Positions 48,014 to 59,335 of a DNA stretch of 64,000 bases are shown here, piece by piece. Within the stretch, counting starts at the first letter, position 1. Every line of letters starts with the position of its first letter. This DNA comes from Vanessa cardui. Its lineage: Eukaryota; Arthropoda; Insecta; Lepidoptera; Nymphalidae. Location: NCBI RefSeq assembly GCF_905220365.1, contig NC_061130.1, positions 4,223,501 through 4,287,500 of the forward strand, written 5' to 3'. The translations under genes and the position numbers were made by a program. The notes under the pieces are model-generated. The model did no database searches. It was given only the letters and a program-made list of their open reading frames with translations, and had not been told where the DNA came from.

Positions 48014-48271
48014 AAAATTCTAGTCGTGTATATTCCCAGTCTTTAAGAAAGGAGAGTTTATTTGCGTTTGCGCATACACTTGTGTAATATAAAAATCTAT
48101 ATCAATTGGGTAATCTCAATCGAGACTGGGCGTATCGTCGAAATAGGTAATTTATTATTTTGGAAGATATCGCTCGCTATGAAAATACTTATAATAAAAT
48201 TGAAGTATTTTTATTACATTAAAATAACCGCTTTTTAATGAATGAATATGTATTTATAAAAGGTAAAAAAA

Positions 48272-48335
48272 AGTAAATCCTGTAAATTTCCCACTGTGGA
48301 GCTAAGGCATCTTCTCCTATTAAGGAGAGAATCTA
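48272..48335 (-). mobile_element. SINE-A tail fragment
   Basis: TCCTGTAAATTTCCCACTGT and CTATTAAGGAGAGAATCT are the first 60 bases from the tail side. The rest is absent. Confidence 0.75.
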
Positions 48336-48349
48336 CCAAAATGTCATTT

Positions 48350-48495
48350 TTTACAATTTTTGTCTCTCTGTCCGTCTGTTCGTTCCGGGTAGTCATTACA
48401 CGCAGAAAACTAATGTAATACGGATTAACTTAGGCTACAACAAAAAAAAAATTATTAAATTAAAACGCATACGAACGGAACGGCGGTAGAAAACA
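48350..48495 (+). mobile_element. Helitron fragment
   Basis: TTTTTACAATTTTTGTCTCT, then ACTAATGTAATACGGATTAA and TTAAAACGCATACGAACGG. It is the family of 37307-37553 in opposite orientation, lacking both ends. Confidence 0.6.
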
Positions 48496-48907
48496 GTAAA
48501 TGACAAATATTAGTATTATAATTACTAATTGATAAAAAATGAACAACATTATTTTTCTACGTGTGGTATACGTATACGTAAATCATATAAATCGTTACAA
48601 GACACCGTATAGCAGAGTATTATTGTAACTTTAAGCAATTATCCTTCGAGAGATGCAAATTGGTGAGCATAACAATGTAATTTGTGATAGAATCTGTGGC
48701 TAGTGGGATCGCCGTTACAGATTCCACCCTGGTTATTGCGGTTTACCACTTGTAGCACAACCTTGTCTAAGTATTGATAAGATTATAGGAATTCATAGTC
48801 ATTTAATTTGGTATAGAAAGAATAACATCGGATGGTAAAGGTACTTTATTATTTTTTTTGAAAGTAATCTTTGTAAACTTTAATACATTTAAGCTGTTAA
48901 GATTGTA

Positions 48908-49248
48908 GTACTTACTTGTTGGTAGGACTTTGCAAGCCCGCCTTCTACTCACTAATCATATGTCCTAACAACAACAGCCTGTGAATTTCCCACTGCTGGG
49001 CTATGGCCTTCTCTCCCTTTTAAGAGTAGGTATGGAACATATTCCACCACTACCATTGGTGGTACACATGTGGCAGAATTTCTATGAAATTAGTAACATG
49101 CATTTATCCTATATTCTAACAATAAGCAACAATTCTTTGTATTATTGTTCCAGTTTAAGCAGTAAATGAGCCAGCTTTGCTACAGCCACAACATAATAGC
49201 TTAGATTCAAAGATAAGTGGAGCATTGGACACGTAAGGAATCATTGGT
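48908..49248 (+). mobile_element. SINE-C copy interrupted by a SINE-A
   Basis: The 5' part is TACTTGTTGGTAGGACTTTG (48911 on). The family resumes after the SINE at GCAGTAAATGAGCCAGC and continues to about 49248. Confidence 0.7.
48967..49109 (-). mobile_element. SINE-A copy, 5'-truncated, nested in SINE-C
   Basis: ACAACAGCCTGTGAATTTCC to ATTAGTAACATGCATTTATC; no tRNA-like head. Confidence 0.85.
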
Positions 49249-49495
49249 CACCATCACGCATAGACAATAACGCTGTAAGAAATATTAATTATTCCTTACA
49301 TCGTCAATGTGCCACCAACCTTGGGAACTAAGATGTTATGTCCCTTGTGCCTGTAGTTACACTGGCTCACTCACTCTTCAAAGCGGAACACAACAATACA
49401 GAGTACTGTTGTTTGGCGATAGAATAACTGATGAGTGGGTTGTACCTACCCAAACGGGCTTGCACAAAGCTCTACCACCAGGCACCAAGTAAGTT
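49249..49495 (-). mobile_element. SINE-C copy, inverted partner
   Basis: Plus strand GGTCACCATCACGCATAGAC to GCTTGCACAAAGCTCTACCA. It meets the plus-oriented copy tail to tail, making an inverted repeat with arms of about 200 bp. Confidence 0.85.
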
Positions 49496-49875
49496 ACGTG
49501 TTTAATAAAAACAATCAAAGTTTATACTTAGTTGATAAAATTGATTTTATCTAAGTCAACATGTGCTGAATTACATGACTATTAAATTTATGAATCTCTC
49601 GTGTTTTTAGATGTACGTTTTATTAGCAAGTCATATGTACTATCCAAAACTTAAAAAATATGTATAATGCAATCAAATGTGTAATATGATATCTGTACCA
49701 ACATTAAAAATACAGAAGTTACTCAGTTCGTTATGCTTTCAGAGCCAATCCAATAAACTGAATTTGATAGAATTTGGTATAAAGTAAACTTTCACCGCAA
49801 ACAACACTCATTTTTGACACCTAACACTAACCCAACCTCTGAAAGCACTACCAGTTTACTTCGATTTACTACTTA

Positions 49876-50116
49876 ATAACTGGAATTAATACTTGTTGAC
49901 TTCCAGACAGCATATATTACATTAATATATAAATTTGTTTAACAAACATGACTGTATTTTAAACGATGAAAAAAAAGTAACTAATGAGTTTCATGACGGT
50001 TCTTTTCAGTAGTCTAATCGACATTCCGAACCGAAGCTACCACATCTACACTTCATAAAATCGTTAAATGACGATTCAACAATGCTTGTAAAAGCCTATT
50101 TGAATAAAGTATATTT
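49876..50116 (+). repeat. Repeat D copy, near full length
   Basis: ACTGGAATTAATACTTGTTG, TTTCATGACGGTTCTTTTCA, then CCTATTTGAATAAAGTATAT and TTTTG. Confidence 0.75.
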
Positions 50117-50486
50117 TGTGTGCATATGTAATTTGTTGCCTATATCAATTATATCAGTACATAATTATTTTCTTACACTCTTGAATACATGTTTTTATTT
50201 CCTTATGTACAAAACTTATTTCATTGATTTAAAAATAATAACTAGTTCAATTTAATATTATAAATGAATTGAGAACTGGAAAGTAAAATATCCGATGCCC
50301 CGAGGAGAAATCCGAGGTCCGGAGGAAGTTTACCAAACGAAAACTTTCGGATACGCCATTGATTATAACAAACTTCAACACAAAAATTAACGAATGCTAA
50401 AAATCAAAGGATTATCAATAACAACGTTATTATTTTTAAATTGATTTTTCTTTCTTTTTCTATTACACTTTCTACTGTACGAGCTC
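50117..50486. other. Intergenic, nothing recognised
   Basis: AT-rich except GATGCCCCGAGGAGAAATCC near 50294, which has no partner in the window. Confidence 0.4.
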
Positions 50487-50494
50487 CTACATTA

Positions 50495-50779
50495 CATAAC
50501 AATAACAACAACAATAAAAACAGCCTGTAAATGTCCTTCTGCTGGGCCAAAGCCTCTTCTCCCTTTTTAGGGAGAAGGTTTGGAATATTTTCCTCCACGC
50601 TGTTCCAATGCGGGTTGGTGGAATAAGTTTCTATGAAATTAGAACCATGCTGGCTTCCTCACGATGTTTTCTATAACCGCCGAGCACGAGATGAATATTC
50701 AGTGGTGCTCGCCTGGGTTTGAACCCGCAATCGTCGATTAAGATGCACGCGTTCTAACCACTGGGCTATCTCGCCTCTT
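50495..50779 (-). mobile_element. SINE-A copy, first of a close pair
   Basis: Target duplication CTACATTA at 50487-50494 and 50780-50787. The tail is an irregular AACAATAACAACAACAATAA on plus. Confidence 0.9.
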
Positions 50780-50812
50780 CTACATTATATTACCTATATA
50801 TTTGGAAAAAAG

Positions 50813-51117
50813 TAAAAAGTAAAAGTGACAGCCTGTAAATTTCCCACTGCTCGGATAAGGCATCCTCTGCCATTAAGGAAAGGGTTTGGAACATATTCCA
50901 CCTCGCTGTTCCAATGCGGGTTGGTGGAATGCACATGTGGCAGAATTTCGATGAAATTAGACACATGCAGGTTTCCTCACGATGTTTTCCTTCACCGCCG
51001 AGAACGAGATGAATTATAAACACAAATTAAGCACATGTTTATAGTGGTGCTTGCCTGGGTTTGAACCCGCAATCATCGGTTAAGATGCACGCGTTCTAAC
51101 CACTGGGCCATCTCATC
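50813..51117 (-). mobile_element. SINE-A copy, subfamily A3, second of a close pair
   Basis: Perfect 12-bp target duplication TTTGGAAAAAAG at 50801-50812 and 51118-51129. A3 markers CCATTAAGGAA and AATTTCGATG. It lies 33 bases after the previous SINE in the same orientation. Confidence 0.93.
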
Positions 51118-51129
51118 TTTGGAAAAAAG

Positions 51130-51382
51130 CATCATAATATTATTTTCTTTTTTTAATAAGAAGGTTTGTTGTAAGTTTTCCTATTGCACCAATCTGCTAA
51201 TATGTGGGTCATGGGCCTAATATGTGCGGCAGATGTCATCCTACACGTGCAGGCTTCTTCATTATGTTTTCGAATACAGCAAATTAGGATTCGTTTCCTT
51301 CATAAGATTCACATTTTCCATATAATACATGAAATTATCACCTATAATAATATTTCCTTAATTTTTCGGTTTTATTTTTAAC
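51130..51382. other. Short intergenic stretch, nothing recognised
   Basis: Contains a vague SINE-A-like CACGTGCAGGCTTCTTCATT near 51243; not enough to call. Confidence 0.35.
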
Positions 51383-51900
51383 CGACTTCAAAAAAAGGAG
51401 GAGGTTCTCAATTCGTCGGGGCCTTTTTTTTTTTTTTTTTATGTATGTTACCGAATTACTCGAAGATGGCTGGGCCGATTTTGACAATTCTTTTTTTGTT
51501 TGAAAGGGCATGTTTTACAGGTGGTCCCATTGTCAGGAGATCAGGATCTGATGATGGGATCCTGGAGAAATCGAGGGAACTCCTCAAATTTTATAGGCAC
51601 ACCTATAGTGATTTCGGTTTTATTCAAAGTGCCTTGGTCATATGCTCACGAAAAGTGACATTTGATGAAGTGGAACTGATGATGAAGACCACAACTAGTA
51701 ATCAGAACCTATTAGTAAGTAACTATTTTACGGGCTTAGTTCTATTTCTTTAAGATAGTCGTCAAGCAATTGATGTTAGTAAACATGCCTATGATGAAGT
51801 CTAGCTGATGGTGGACTACCAGGAGAACTCCTCAATGATTAACGGCATTAAAGTGAATGACAAACACTACCAATTGTAATTATAAATAAAAAAACAACAC
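51383..51900 (+). repeat. Repeat G (CCGACTTCAAAA-type), long copy
   Basis: Opens with CCGACTTCAAAA, then GGAGGAGGTTCTCAATTCG and a 19-base T run, a start shared with the insert at 40344-40405. It goes on to GATGGCTGGGCCGATTTTGA and a 102-codon open frame (51445-51753) without recognisable domains, which I take as accidental. The parent element is unknown. Confidence 0.6.
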
Positions 51901-51912
51901 TGAAAAGCAGTA

Positions 51913-52288
51913 AATAAAATTTTATAAATAAAAAAAAACCGCCTTCAAAAATGAACTAAAAAGAAAAAAATAATCAGTTACATCCATATCCAATTTACGA
52001 TTTTTTAATCACCTTTTGAAGGCGGTGCCAACAAAGTAAATAAATTCCTATATTGAAATCATTTAATTTGTATCGATAGTAAGGTTTGTCTAATGGTGTC
52101 CTCTATACAATAAATAGATTTAGTTTTTGTATGTATGTATTATGTACCTATATGCATATATAGCAATGTTGGCACCGACTTTGAGAGGTGATTAAAAAAT
52201 CGTAAATTGGATATGGATGTAACTGATTATTTTTTTTCTTTTTAGTTCATTTTTGAAGGCGGTTTTTTTTTATTTATAAAATTTTATT
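51913..52288. repeat. Foldback element with arms of about 120 bp
   Basis: The left arm 51913-52032 and right arm 52167-52288 are near-perfect reverse complements separated by about 134 bases. Each arm holds an 89-bp unit, itself bounded by ACCGCCTTCAAAA and its inverse (51938-52026), so the inverted repeat may be two short TIR elements in opposite orientation. Confidence 0.9.
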
Positions 52289-52423
52289 ATGAATAAAATT
52301 GGCCTTTTTTAATGGATAAATAACCTACAGTTTCTGAAACGTCAAATCTCAAATTAACTAATTTGGTATTGATATAAACGGTGATTGGTTAATAGCAGTG
52401 GATGTTACAATATATATAAATAT

Positions 52424-52642
52424 ACAAATATGAGACAACATCACATGACCCCAATGTAAGTAGCTGAAGCACTTGTGTTATGGAAATCAGAAGTAACGAC
52501 GGTACCACAAACACCCAGACCCAAGACAACATAGAAAACTAATGGTAATCTACATCAACTCGGCCGGGAATCGAACCCGGGACCTTAGACTGGCGTACCC
52601 ATGAAAACCGGTGTACACACCACTCGACCATGGAGGTCGTCA
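52424..52642 (-). mobile_element. SINE-B copy
   Basis: Minus strand GACGACCTCCATGGTCGAGT and GGTCCCGGGTTCGATTCCCG. The body lacks about 20 bases after GAGACAACATCACAT compared with other copies. Confidence 0.9.
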
Positions 52643-53149
52643 AGTATGACAATAAGCGCCTTAATTTGACGGTAGGGGTCTATATCATTGAACTATATAT
52701 GGAAGCATTTTAATATTTAATTTTATAATTTCTAAATAAAACCTTTTAGAGAATTTAAAAAGTAATATAACATAGCCAGCATTTCTTCTCTTCAATTTTT
52801 CCTCAAGGTTAACAGTGTCCGGTAGATCAACGAAGCTACGTTAGAGAGATCCCGATATCCTCAAGTTCACTTTGGTGTGGGCCTTCGCGAGAGGTGGTCG
52901 TTAGATAGTTGCTTTTGTAATATTCATTTTATTTAATTTCATCATTCAATTATAATTGTTTAGTAATTCGTAGTAATTTTTCTTATTAATAGAACGGTTA
53001 TGTTGGCTTGAGGAAGTGTAAGTTTAGAAATAGTGTTAAAGTTTAAATTTTCATTTTGAATTATAAGGAATAGATTAATTACGTGTTGTTTTTTTTTAAT
53101 TCATCCTATTTATAGTTTTAAAAAATATAATTATCTAGATATACCAACA
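52643..53149. other. Intergenic, nothing recognised
   Basis: A single-copy patch at 52790-52910 is slightly GC-richer. No gene call. Confidence 0.4.
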
Positions 53150-53594
53150 GGCTATTTGACAATGCGAAAAATAAATTGTGAATTATGGTAATCAGTGTAT
53201 ATTATGAGTTTAAAAATGGTTATTTAGTAACGAAAGGTGAAAATAATACTTAATTTATTCAAAAATCCATAAATAAAAACGCATTTTTTCAAACGTTTGT
53301 CACGTGACACAAAACCCTCCTGATTGGTCGGGCTTATAATGAAGTCACTTTCTTGTAAACTTTGCTTTTCTACTATATGTACCACAGATTAAAATACAAG
53401 AAAATGACGTCACCGACCCCATTGCAGCGCCATATTGTCCAAGTAGCGTTTTTGCGCGCTATTTAAATATGGAATTTTTTATATGATATTTTTTGGCAAA
53501 TATGTACTAGAAATAAAAAAAACACAAATTTTACTGGGTTCCTTAACTTCTACTAAATAATATAAAATTGATTTTAAGAAACAGTCAAATAGCC
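53150..53594. mobile_element. MITE with terminal inverted repeat GGCTATTTGAC, copy 2
   Basis: Perfect 11-bp terminal repeats (53150-53160, 53584-53594). Matches 3603-3981, but has two extra segments, around 53268-53307 and 53505-53535, which copy 1 appears to have lost. Confidence 0.88.
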
Positions 53595-54365
53595 AAATGA
53601 CTGTGCTTTTTAATTTTTTTGTCAGCTTATAAAATTGTGCCCAATATCTTTACTCGTATGAACTATGTATTAACATAAATAATTGATATACAGAAAGATA
53701 TATCCGATTTAACATACAAGACAAATGATTAAAAATTATATTTTAACAGTATATTAATAAGTCAATCGGAGCGGAATATAAACACAACATGTATATGTCA
53801 CAAACCATCACCAAAACTGTCAAATAACTTCAAAAGACAAAACTAATTAACGAAAGGAATTCATTAAATAGATAGATAGGATTGTAGACGGTACTCGTTC
53901 TGAAACAATTTATGCATTCATTTAAGTAATTAATTTATATTACGGTAGACTTTCCCACGAGGATCTTTTAATGTCCCACTCATAAGATCGGAAAGCATAA
54001 ATTAACAACGCGATTTGTTATGCGTAGTCACGTGCGCGTAATAAAATTATTACGTCACGACATTTTCCCTAAAGAAGGCACATTCATTCTTAACACTTAT
54101 TCATATTTCTTCATTGCATTAACTTAAAGACTCTTACTTGATATTCTGAGGTGACCTTCGTATAATTAATTTTTTTTTTCGAAAACGAATTTTCGTCCTT
54201 TATTAACCTTACCTTCCTATCCATAATCGGTTGAAATTCTGCCTTATGTAAATCCAACAATCCGTATAAGTATTGGAATAAGTAACAAAACTTCTCGAAA
54301 AAAAGGGAGCCCTTTGCTAAACTATCACACATTTATAAGATGTTATTTTATGTATATTACAATTA
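53595..54365. other. Intergenic, nothing recognised
   Basis: AT-rich. The 73-codon minus frame at 54111-54332 has no motif. Confidence 0.4.
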
Positions 54366-54529
54366 CGGGACCTCGGAGTGGCGTACCCATGAACACCGGT
54401 GTACTCGACCACGGAGGTCGTCATAAATCATTAATGCAAATATAAAAACGGTTATAAGTATCACACCCAAGTTTGAATTTGACATTGACCACACACACAC
54501 ACACACCACTCGACCATGGAGGTCGTCAG
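54366..54529 (-). mobile_element. Two SINE-B head fragments
   Basis: A head piece at 54366-54423 (CGGAGTGGCGTACCCATGAA on plus) and a second at 54505-54529 (CACTCGACCATGGAGGTCGT) are separated by unrelated DNA and an (AC)n run at 54489-54505. Confidence 0.75.
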
Positions 54530-54737
54530 AATAATGACAATTTATATGTACATTCAGCAAACGAGACCAACTCACTACACCTAATTTGCAACTCAACTTG
54601 GTCCTCGGTTGGTCCTTGGAAATGTTAAAATCAAAATAAAATAATAGGAATAATATTGCTAAAACTTTATTCAAGTAAATTGTAAATCTCGTGATAGTTA
54701 ATTTCGAGCACGGTACACAAAGAATTTCACAAACTTC

Positions 54738-54929
54738 TCGTTGGTCCTAAAAACCAATTTTTGTGCTAAAGCCCATCTCACTGGCGACGTAAAATTGAAT
54801 GCCGTAAAAACGACTAAAACTCAGTTTCGCAAAGGTAAAAGGTGTCGTTTTACTAAAGTTAAAAAAACATTTCGACACGTTCGAAAAATGAAATGGATTG
54901 CTGAGGAGCCTGCAGATGATCTCCACTAA
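54738..54929 (+). other. Short open frame, basic, unassigned
   Basis: Open from about 54695 to TAA at 54927-54929, reading KTQFRKGKRCRFTKVKK and MKWIAEEPADDLH. No in-frame ATG near the start, no known domain. It could be an exon but is listed only as a possibility. A repeat D scrap follows at about 54965-55001. Confidence 0.15.
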
Positions 54930-56665
54930 GCAGAGACCCTTCAATTATGAATATTATTCATTCAAGAACGCTCTTACAAGTACTTCTGAATCGTCATTTT
55001 ACAACAAAATTAAAATTAAATCAACCATTTTAATGATCCAAATAACAAGTATGTATTTGAATAACAGCTTAAGTAACATTAACAGGGAAATACCGAGTGG
55101 GTTTATGCACCAGTAGGTACAACACGAGAAATATCAGTAATTTTTATTTTCATATTGTCGCGGAGACAAAAAAAAACTTAGTTGTTTAAACAAATCTAAT
55201 TAAGAAAAATCGATAAACAAATTTATTTTAATTTACAAAAAAAAAAATATCATCAGGGGGTGAGGTCGTTGACGGTATCTGGTCATGAACGATATGGTTA
55301 TGCATCAATACATAATGTATGTATGTATATCAACCGGTTAAATCTAATAATATTAATGAGTTGGCATCTTTAAATGAAGAATAAATAAAAACAAGCAGGA
55401 TAGCTCAAACCAGAAATGGAACGCATCAATAAAAGCCGTGCAACCAAAATAGCGGCAGCAGCAGAAGCAGCGGTAGCAGCACTGGTCATGCAGCAATTCC
55501 CCTGACGAAGCAGAAAACGAAGTGTTGCCGTTCCACGAAATTAACAGATGATAAAGACAACGACGGTTACGGTTCAAAAATCGAAGTTTTGTTTAAAAAC
55601 CGATAAACATGTATAAAAATAAATACTATAATTTTAGTAAAAATAAATTATAGAAATAATAAAATTTTTAGAGTTACGATATGAAAAAAAAGGTTTTATA
55701 TAATGATTTAAAAAAGACAAAATTTTAATATTTAAACTTTACCACATGCCAGTAATAAAGTACTTTTCTCAGGAACAATATAAAAATAACCTTAAAAATG
55801 GTTCTGTTGATGAGAAAAGTCTCCCTCAAATATTATGGGTTCTAATGCATAAGTATTTCATAACAACAAACTTCCTCTCTCGTCTTGTTAACAGCTTCAG
55901 TTCAGCTAAAAGTCTATAAAAAAAACATTTACAGGTTAAATTCAATTCAGCTTTTTTCTTCTTCTATTCGGGATCTTAGATCAAAATATCTCACAGCTTA
56001 ATTTACTACTTTTCGTTTAAAATGTATCTAATACCCTTGTCTTCTTTTATCATACTACAACTTCTGTATCCAAATCTTCCTTAAAAAAATTCATTTATCA
56101 TTAATTGCGATTGTAGTTCTATCCTTTTTTATATAGCAAATAAATCAAGTTCTTAAATATTTGTTAAATGAAAACGATCCTTTTACGATCAAATACATTT
56201 ATTTCGAAATATTAGAGACGAAAATTTAACACAAAAATTCATACATGCATAGACGAAACGTACAACGTATATCGAAAATAAAACAAAGATATATGTGAAA
56301 CATTTCAAAAATCGAAAAACGTTACAATAAATTCCAGTTGAGAATTTAATAATTTGTCTTTCTGTTCCGTTACGTTCCGTTTCGTTAAAAATTAATAATT
56401 TGACCAAACTGAAACTTGAAAAGTTTTTAAAGAAAATAGCTTCGTTTTATACGAAAGCTACACGGTTTATTCCGACTGGTTCAATTGATTAGTGCATTCA
56501 TTCCACCAGTAAAACTTTTCTTAGTACATACTTCAATTGAATCTAGTTTGCAGCGAAGAAAGTATTTTTACAAATGTCGTTTGTATAGGGAACTAATGAC
56601 CATGTACGAATATATCTAGTTTTATGTAGTAATTTATTTATGTATATGGCATATATAATAATCTA
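54930..56665. other. Intergenic with a GCA-rich patch
   Basis: 55440-55495 contains GCGGCAGCAGCAGAAGCAGC, a degenerate trinucleotide repeat. The rest is AT-rich and unassigned. Confidence 0.4.
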
Positions 56666-56812
56666 GTAACAGCCTGTAAATTTCCCAAGGCTGGGTTAGG
56701 CTTTCTTTCCCTTTGAATAAGTTCAGAAGGTTCACATGTGACAGAATTTGGTTGAAATTAGACACATGCAGGTATCTTCATGATGTTTTCCTTCAGAGAC
56801 GAGCTCAATATG
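56666..56812 (-). mobile_element. SINE-A copy, rearranged
   Basis: The tail end GTAACAGCCTGTAAATTTCC and body are present, but the middle CCACCACGCTG region is deleted and the head is absent. It abuts the next LINE fragment. Confidence 0.8.
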
Positions 56813-56819
56813 TGTTTTT

Positions 56820-57065
56820 TCATCCCCAGACATGTAACTCTACTGCACCTGATGGTAAGTGGAATTGGAGTCCAAACGCGAAGACTACGCTCGTCATGCG
56901 GCCCGCAAGATGCCTCTTCACGTCTCGTTTGAAGGAACCCAGGTTATAGGGGAAGGCGCACGTAGATCCATTTTTTGGCGGTGTGACAAAGAAAAGTGTT
57001 GCCAAAATTCTATGTGTGCGTTGGGATACATGGCACAGTTTAGGTGACATCGCGAGCCAGTACGC
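56820..57065 (-). mobile_element. LINE fragment (Jockey/CR1-like C-terminus)
   Basis: The minus strand encodes FPYNLGSFKRDVKRHLAG, the closing motif of such reverse transcriptase proteins. It is followed by a 3' region with TTGGACTCCAATTCCACTTA, shared with 27583-27890. Confidence 0.72.
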
Positions 57066-58214
57066 ATGATCTGTGTAGAAAAGGGGAATCCCTGGGAATG
57101 TATTAAATTATATACAAATGAAATATTGTTGTATGTATTGTATTTTATTCTACACGTTGTTTATGCCAATCAAGATGACCCAAAGATCGCTCGTTCAAAT
57201 CCGCGCGGGATTCATTGTGGGTTCACGGCCTAACTTTTTTATTATATTTATCTCGTACATAGTGCAGAAACTTGTCTGTTTCTAGTGAAATGTCCACATA
57301 GGTATCCATCAGATTACGATGAGGAAGTTTTCTGAAAGTCTTAAACTGTTTCGTTATGAGAGGACTATCTCCTTTACCAAAATCTACACCAAATCATTAA
57401 ACCTAATGCAATAACATTCAAAGAAAAACACATTTAAAAAAATAAAAGATGTTCCAAATAACAGGATTATTAACAGAACAATTTTCGGATTTATTTTGTA
57501 AATATTTTTTGCCGAATATGACAATAATTATGTATATATGGTTTCTACTCACTTTATAGCGTACTTGTGTATTTATCTGTAAACATTACATATTACATAA
57601 TGTATAAAATGATAAAGAAAATTATCATATTAATAATATGTTAGATATATGTTACAAATAATAACTCGGAACTTTATAGACAATATCAAATAACTAAATA
57701 ATTATGATAGTATTAAAGTAACAAGAAGATGTTTTCCGCTTTGCATATAATAAAAATCATGGCGATAGTTCTTCTATAGAAATTCAATTGTGGATCATTG
57801 AAAAACAATGCACCAAATCCTTCGACAAATAAAATTAGAAAAAATGTATATAGTTTTAAGGAACATACCATTCAAGTCTAAATTGGTTATAAAGTAATTA
57901 AAACTTAGAAGCGCCCTGTCTATTTCTCGAGATCGTCATTTATTTTAATTAGTATCTTTATATCTAATTATAACTCCAATGCCTAATTTATCCTCAGCTT
58001 ATACAGACACGACGAATGTCAATCTAAGATCCACAAGGGAATACGAATAATGTAAGCTTCGAATAAAAGGGAAAATAAAATACCTTCCCTTCCTTCACCA
58101 ATCCTGTATAAGCCTATTGTAAGTAAAATGTAGATTATATATTGAATAATAATCATTATTTTGTTTGTAATAATATTTACTAAAATGGTATAACAAATAA
58201 TAATAATAATAAAT
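57066..58214. other. Intergenic, nothing recognised
   Basis: AT-rich. GTTCAAATCCGCGCGGGATT near 57193 is tRNA B-box-like, but no A box or stem fits around it. Confidence 0.4.
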
Positions 58215-58486
58215 GCAACAACAACAACCTGTAAATTACCCACTGCTGGGCAAAGGCCCCCTCTCCCATTAAGGAGAGAGTTTGGATCATACCACCACGC
58301 TATTCCAATGCGGGTTGGTGGAATGCACATGTGGCAGAATTTCGATGAAATTAGACACATGCAGGCCACCGAGCACGAGATGAATTATAGGCACAAATTA
58401 ACCACATATAGTGGTGCTTACCTGGATTTAAACCCAAAATCATCGGTTAAGATGCACGCGTTCTAACCACTGGGCCATCTCAGCTC
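58215..58486 (-). mobile_element. SINE-A copy, subfamily A3
   Basis: CCCATTAAGGAGAGAGTTTG and GAATTTCGATGAAATTAG on plus. A 28-base deletion removes the TTTCCTCACGATGTTTTCC region. Confidence 0.9.
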
Positions 58487-58879
58487 TTGATGGAAGAATC
58501 CTCTTGATGGTGGCGAATTTGATGGTATTTAGTTTCAAGCTTAAGCCCTAAGGAAGGATTTGATCAATTTTTTTTTATAGATAACCGAAAACGCAAGTGA
58601 CGGTATTACTTTTGCAACGTTTGAAAATTATATTTTTTTATTGTTTATCTTAAAATTCTATTTTTTTCGTTATCATGCAAAATCACTTGTAATAAATGAG
58701 TGAATTATTAACATTGAATACAGATAAAGTAAACAAATTAAGTAGCTGTTGTATTATCGTTAATTATAAATATAATTAATAGTATAATTTTATATTATTG
58801 TAAGCGGTTGCTCGCCGATAATTAAATTTTATATATGTTTGGTTTATAAATAACTGGCTTTTGCCGGGTAGGCGTAGCA

Positions 58880-59068
58880 ATGACTTATAAATATATTTAT
58901 AGAAAATATCCAGTACATGTAATATGGCTTTTATTTATTTGTTTATTTGAAACACCATCGGCATATTCACAAAAACAATGCAATCAAAAGTACACCGACC
59001 AGTGTAGTGTGGTACACCACGACAGGACTGTTGAATTAAATAAAAAGCAGTCCACTCCTAAACATTAA
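58880..59068 (+). CDS. Candidate small secreted peptide, unknown
   Basis: An ATG-started frame of 62 codons. It begins with a basic stretch (MTYKYIYRKYP) and a hydrophobic core (VIWLLFICLFE), then PSAYS, a plausible signal-peptidase site near residue 30. The mature part would be 32 residues with two Cys (QKQCNQKYTDQC). AATAAA overlaps the stop (59067-59072). No family recognised, and the region has no intron evidence. Chance is a real alternative in such AT-rich DNA. Confidence 0.25.
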   Translation: MTYKYIYRKYPVHVIWLLFICLFETPSAYSQKQCNQKYTDQCSVVHHDRTVELNKKQSTPKH

Positions 59069-59116
59069 TAAAAACTTAAGCTAGAGAAAACATAGACAAA
59101 TACAGCTTAAATCTTA

Positions 59117-59335
59117 TCATCATCATCATCATCATCCTCCTACCTTTATCCCAATATTATTTGGGGTCGGCGCAGCATGTCTTCTCCTTCCATACTTCTC
59201 TGTCAGACGTCATCTCACAAGTAATATTCTTTCTAACCATATCATCTTTCACACAATCCATCCATCGTTTGTCACAGGTTGTTCCCGTAACCTGCCGCCA
59301 TTTCATCCGCCCTGTGTTAACCCTGTGATAAGCCT
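59117..59335 (-). mobile_element. LINE 3' fragment with (ATG)n tail
   Basis: The minus strand encodes RWMDCVKDDMVRK then a WKEKTCCADPK block, a C-terminus commonly found in insect RTE-like LINEs, and ends in GATGATGATGATGATGATG. Confidence 0.7.

Noticed and set aside
51445..51753. 102-codon open frame
   Set aside because: Lies inside repeat G and has no recognisable domain. The start codon is not ATG.
59117..59140. (ATC)n as an independent microsatellite locus
   Set aside because: It is the (ATG)n tail of the minus-strand LINE fragment.
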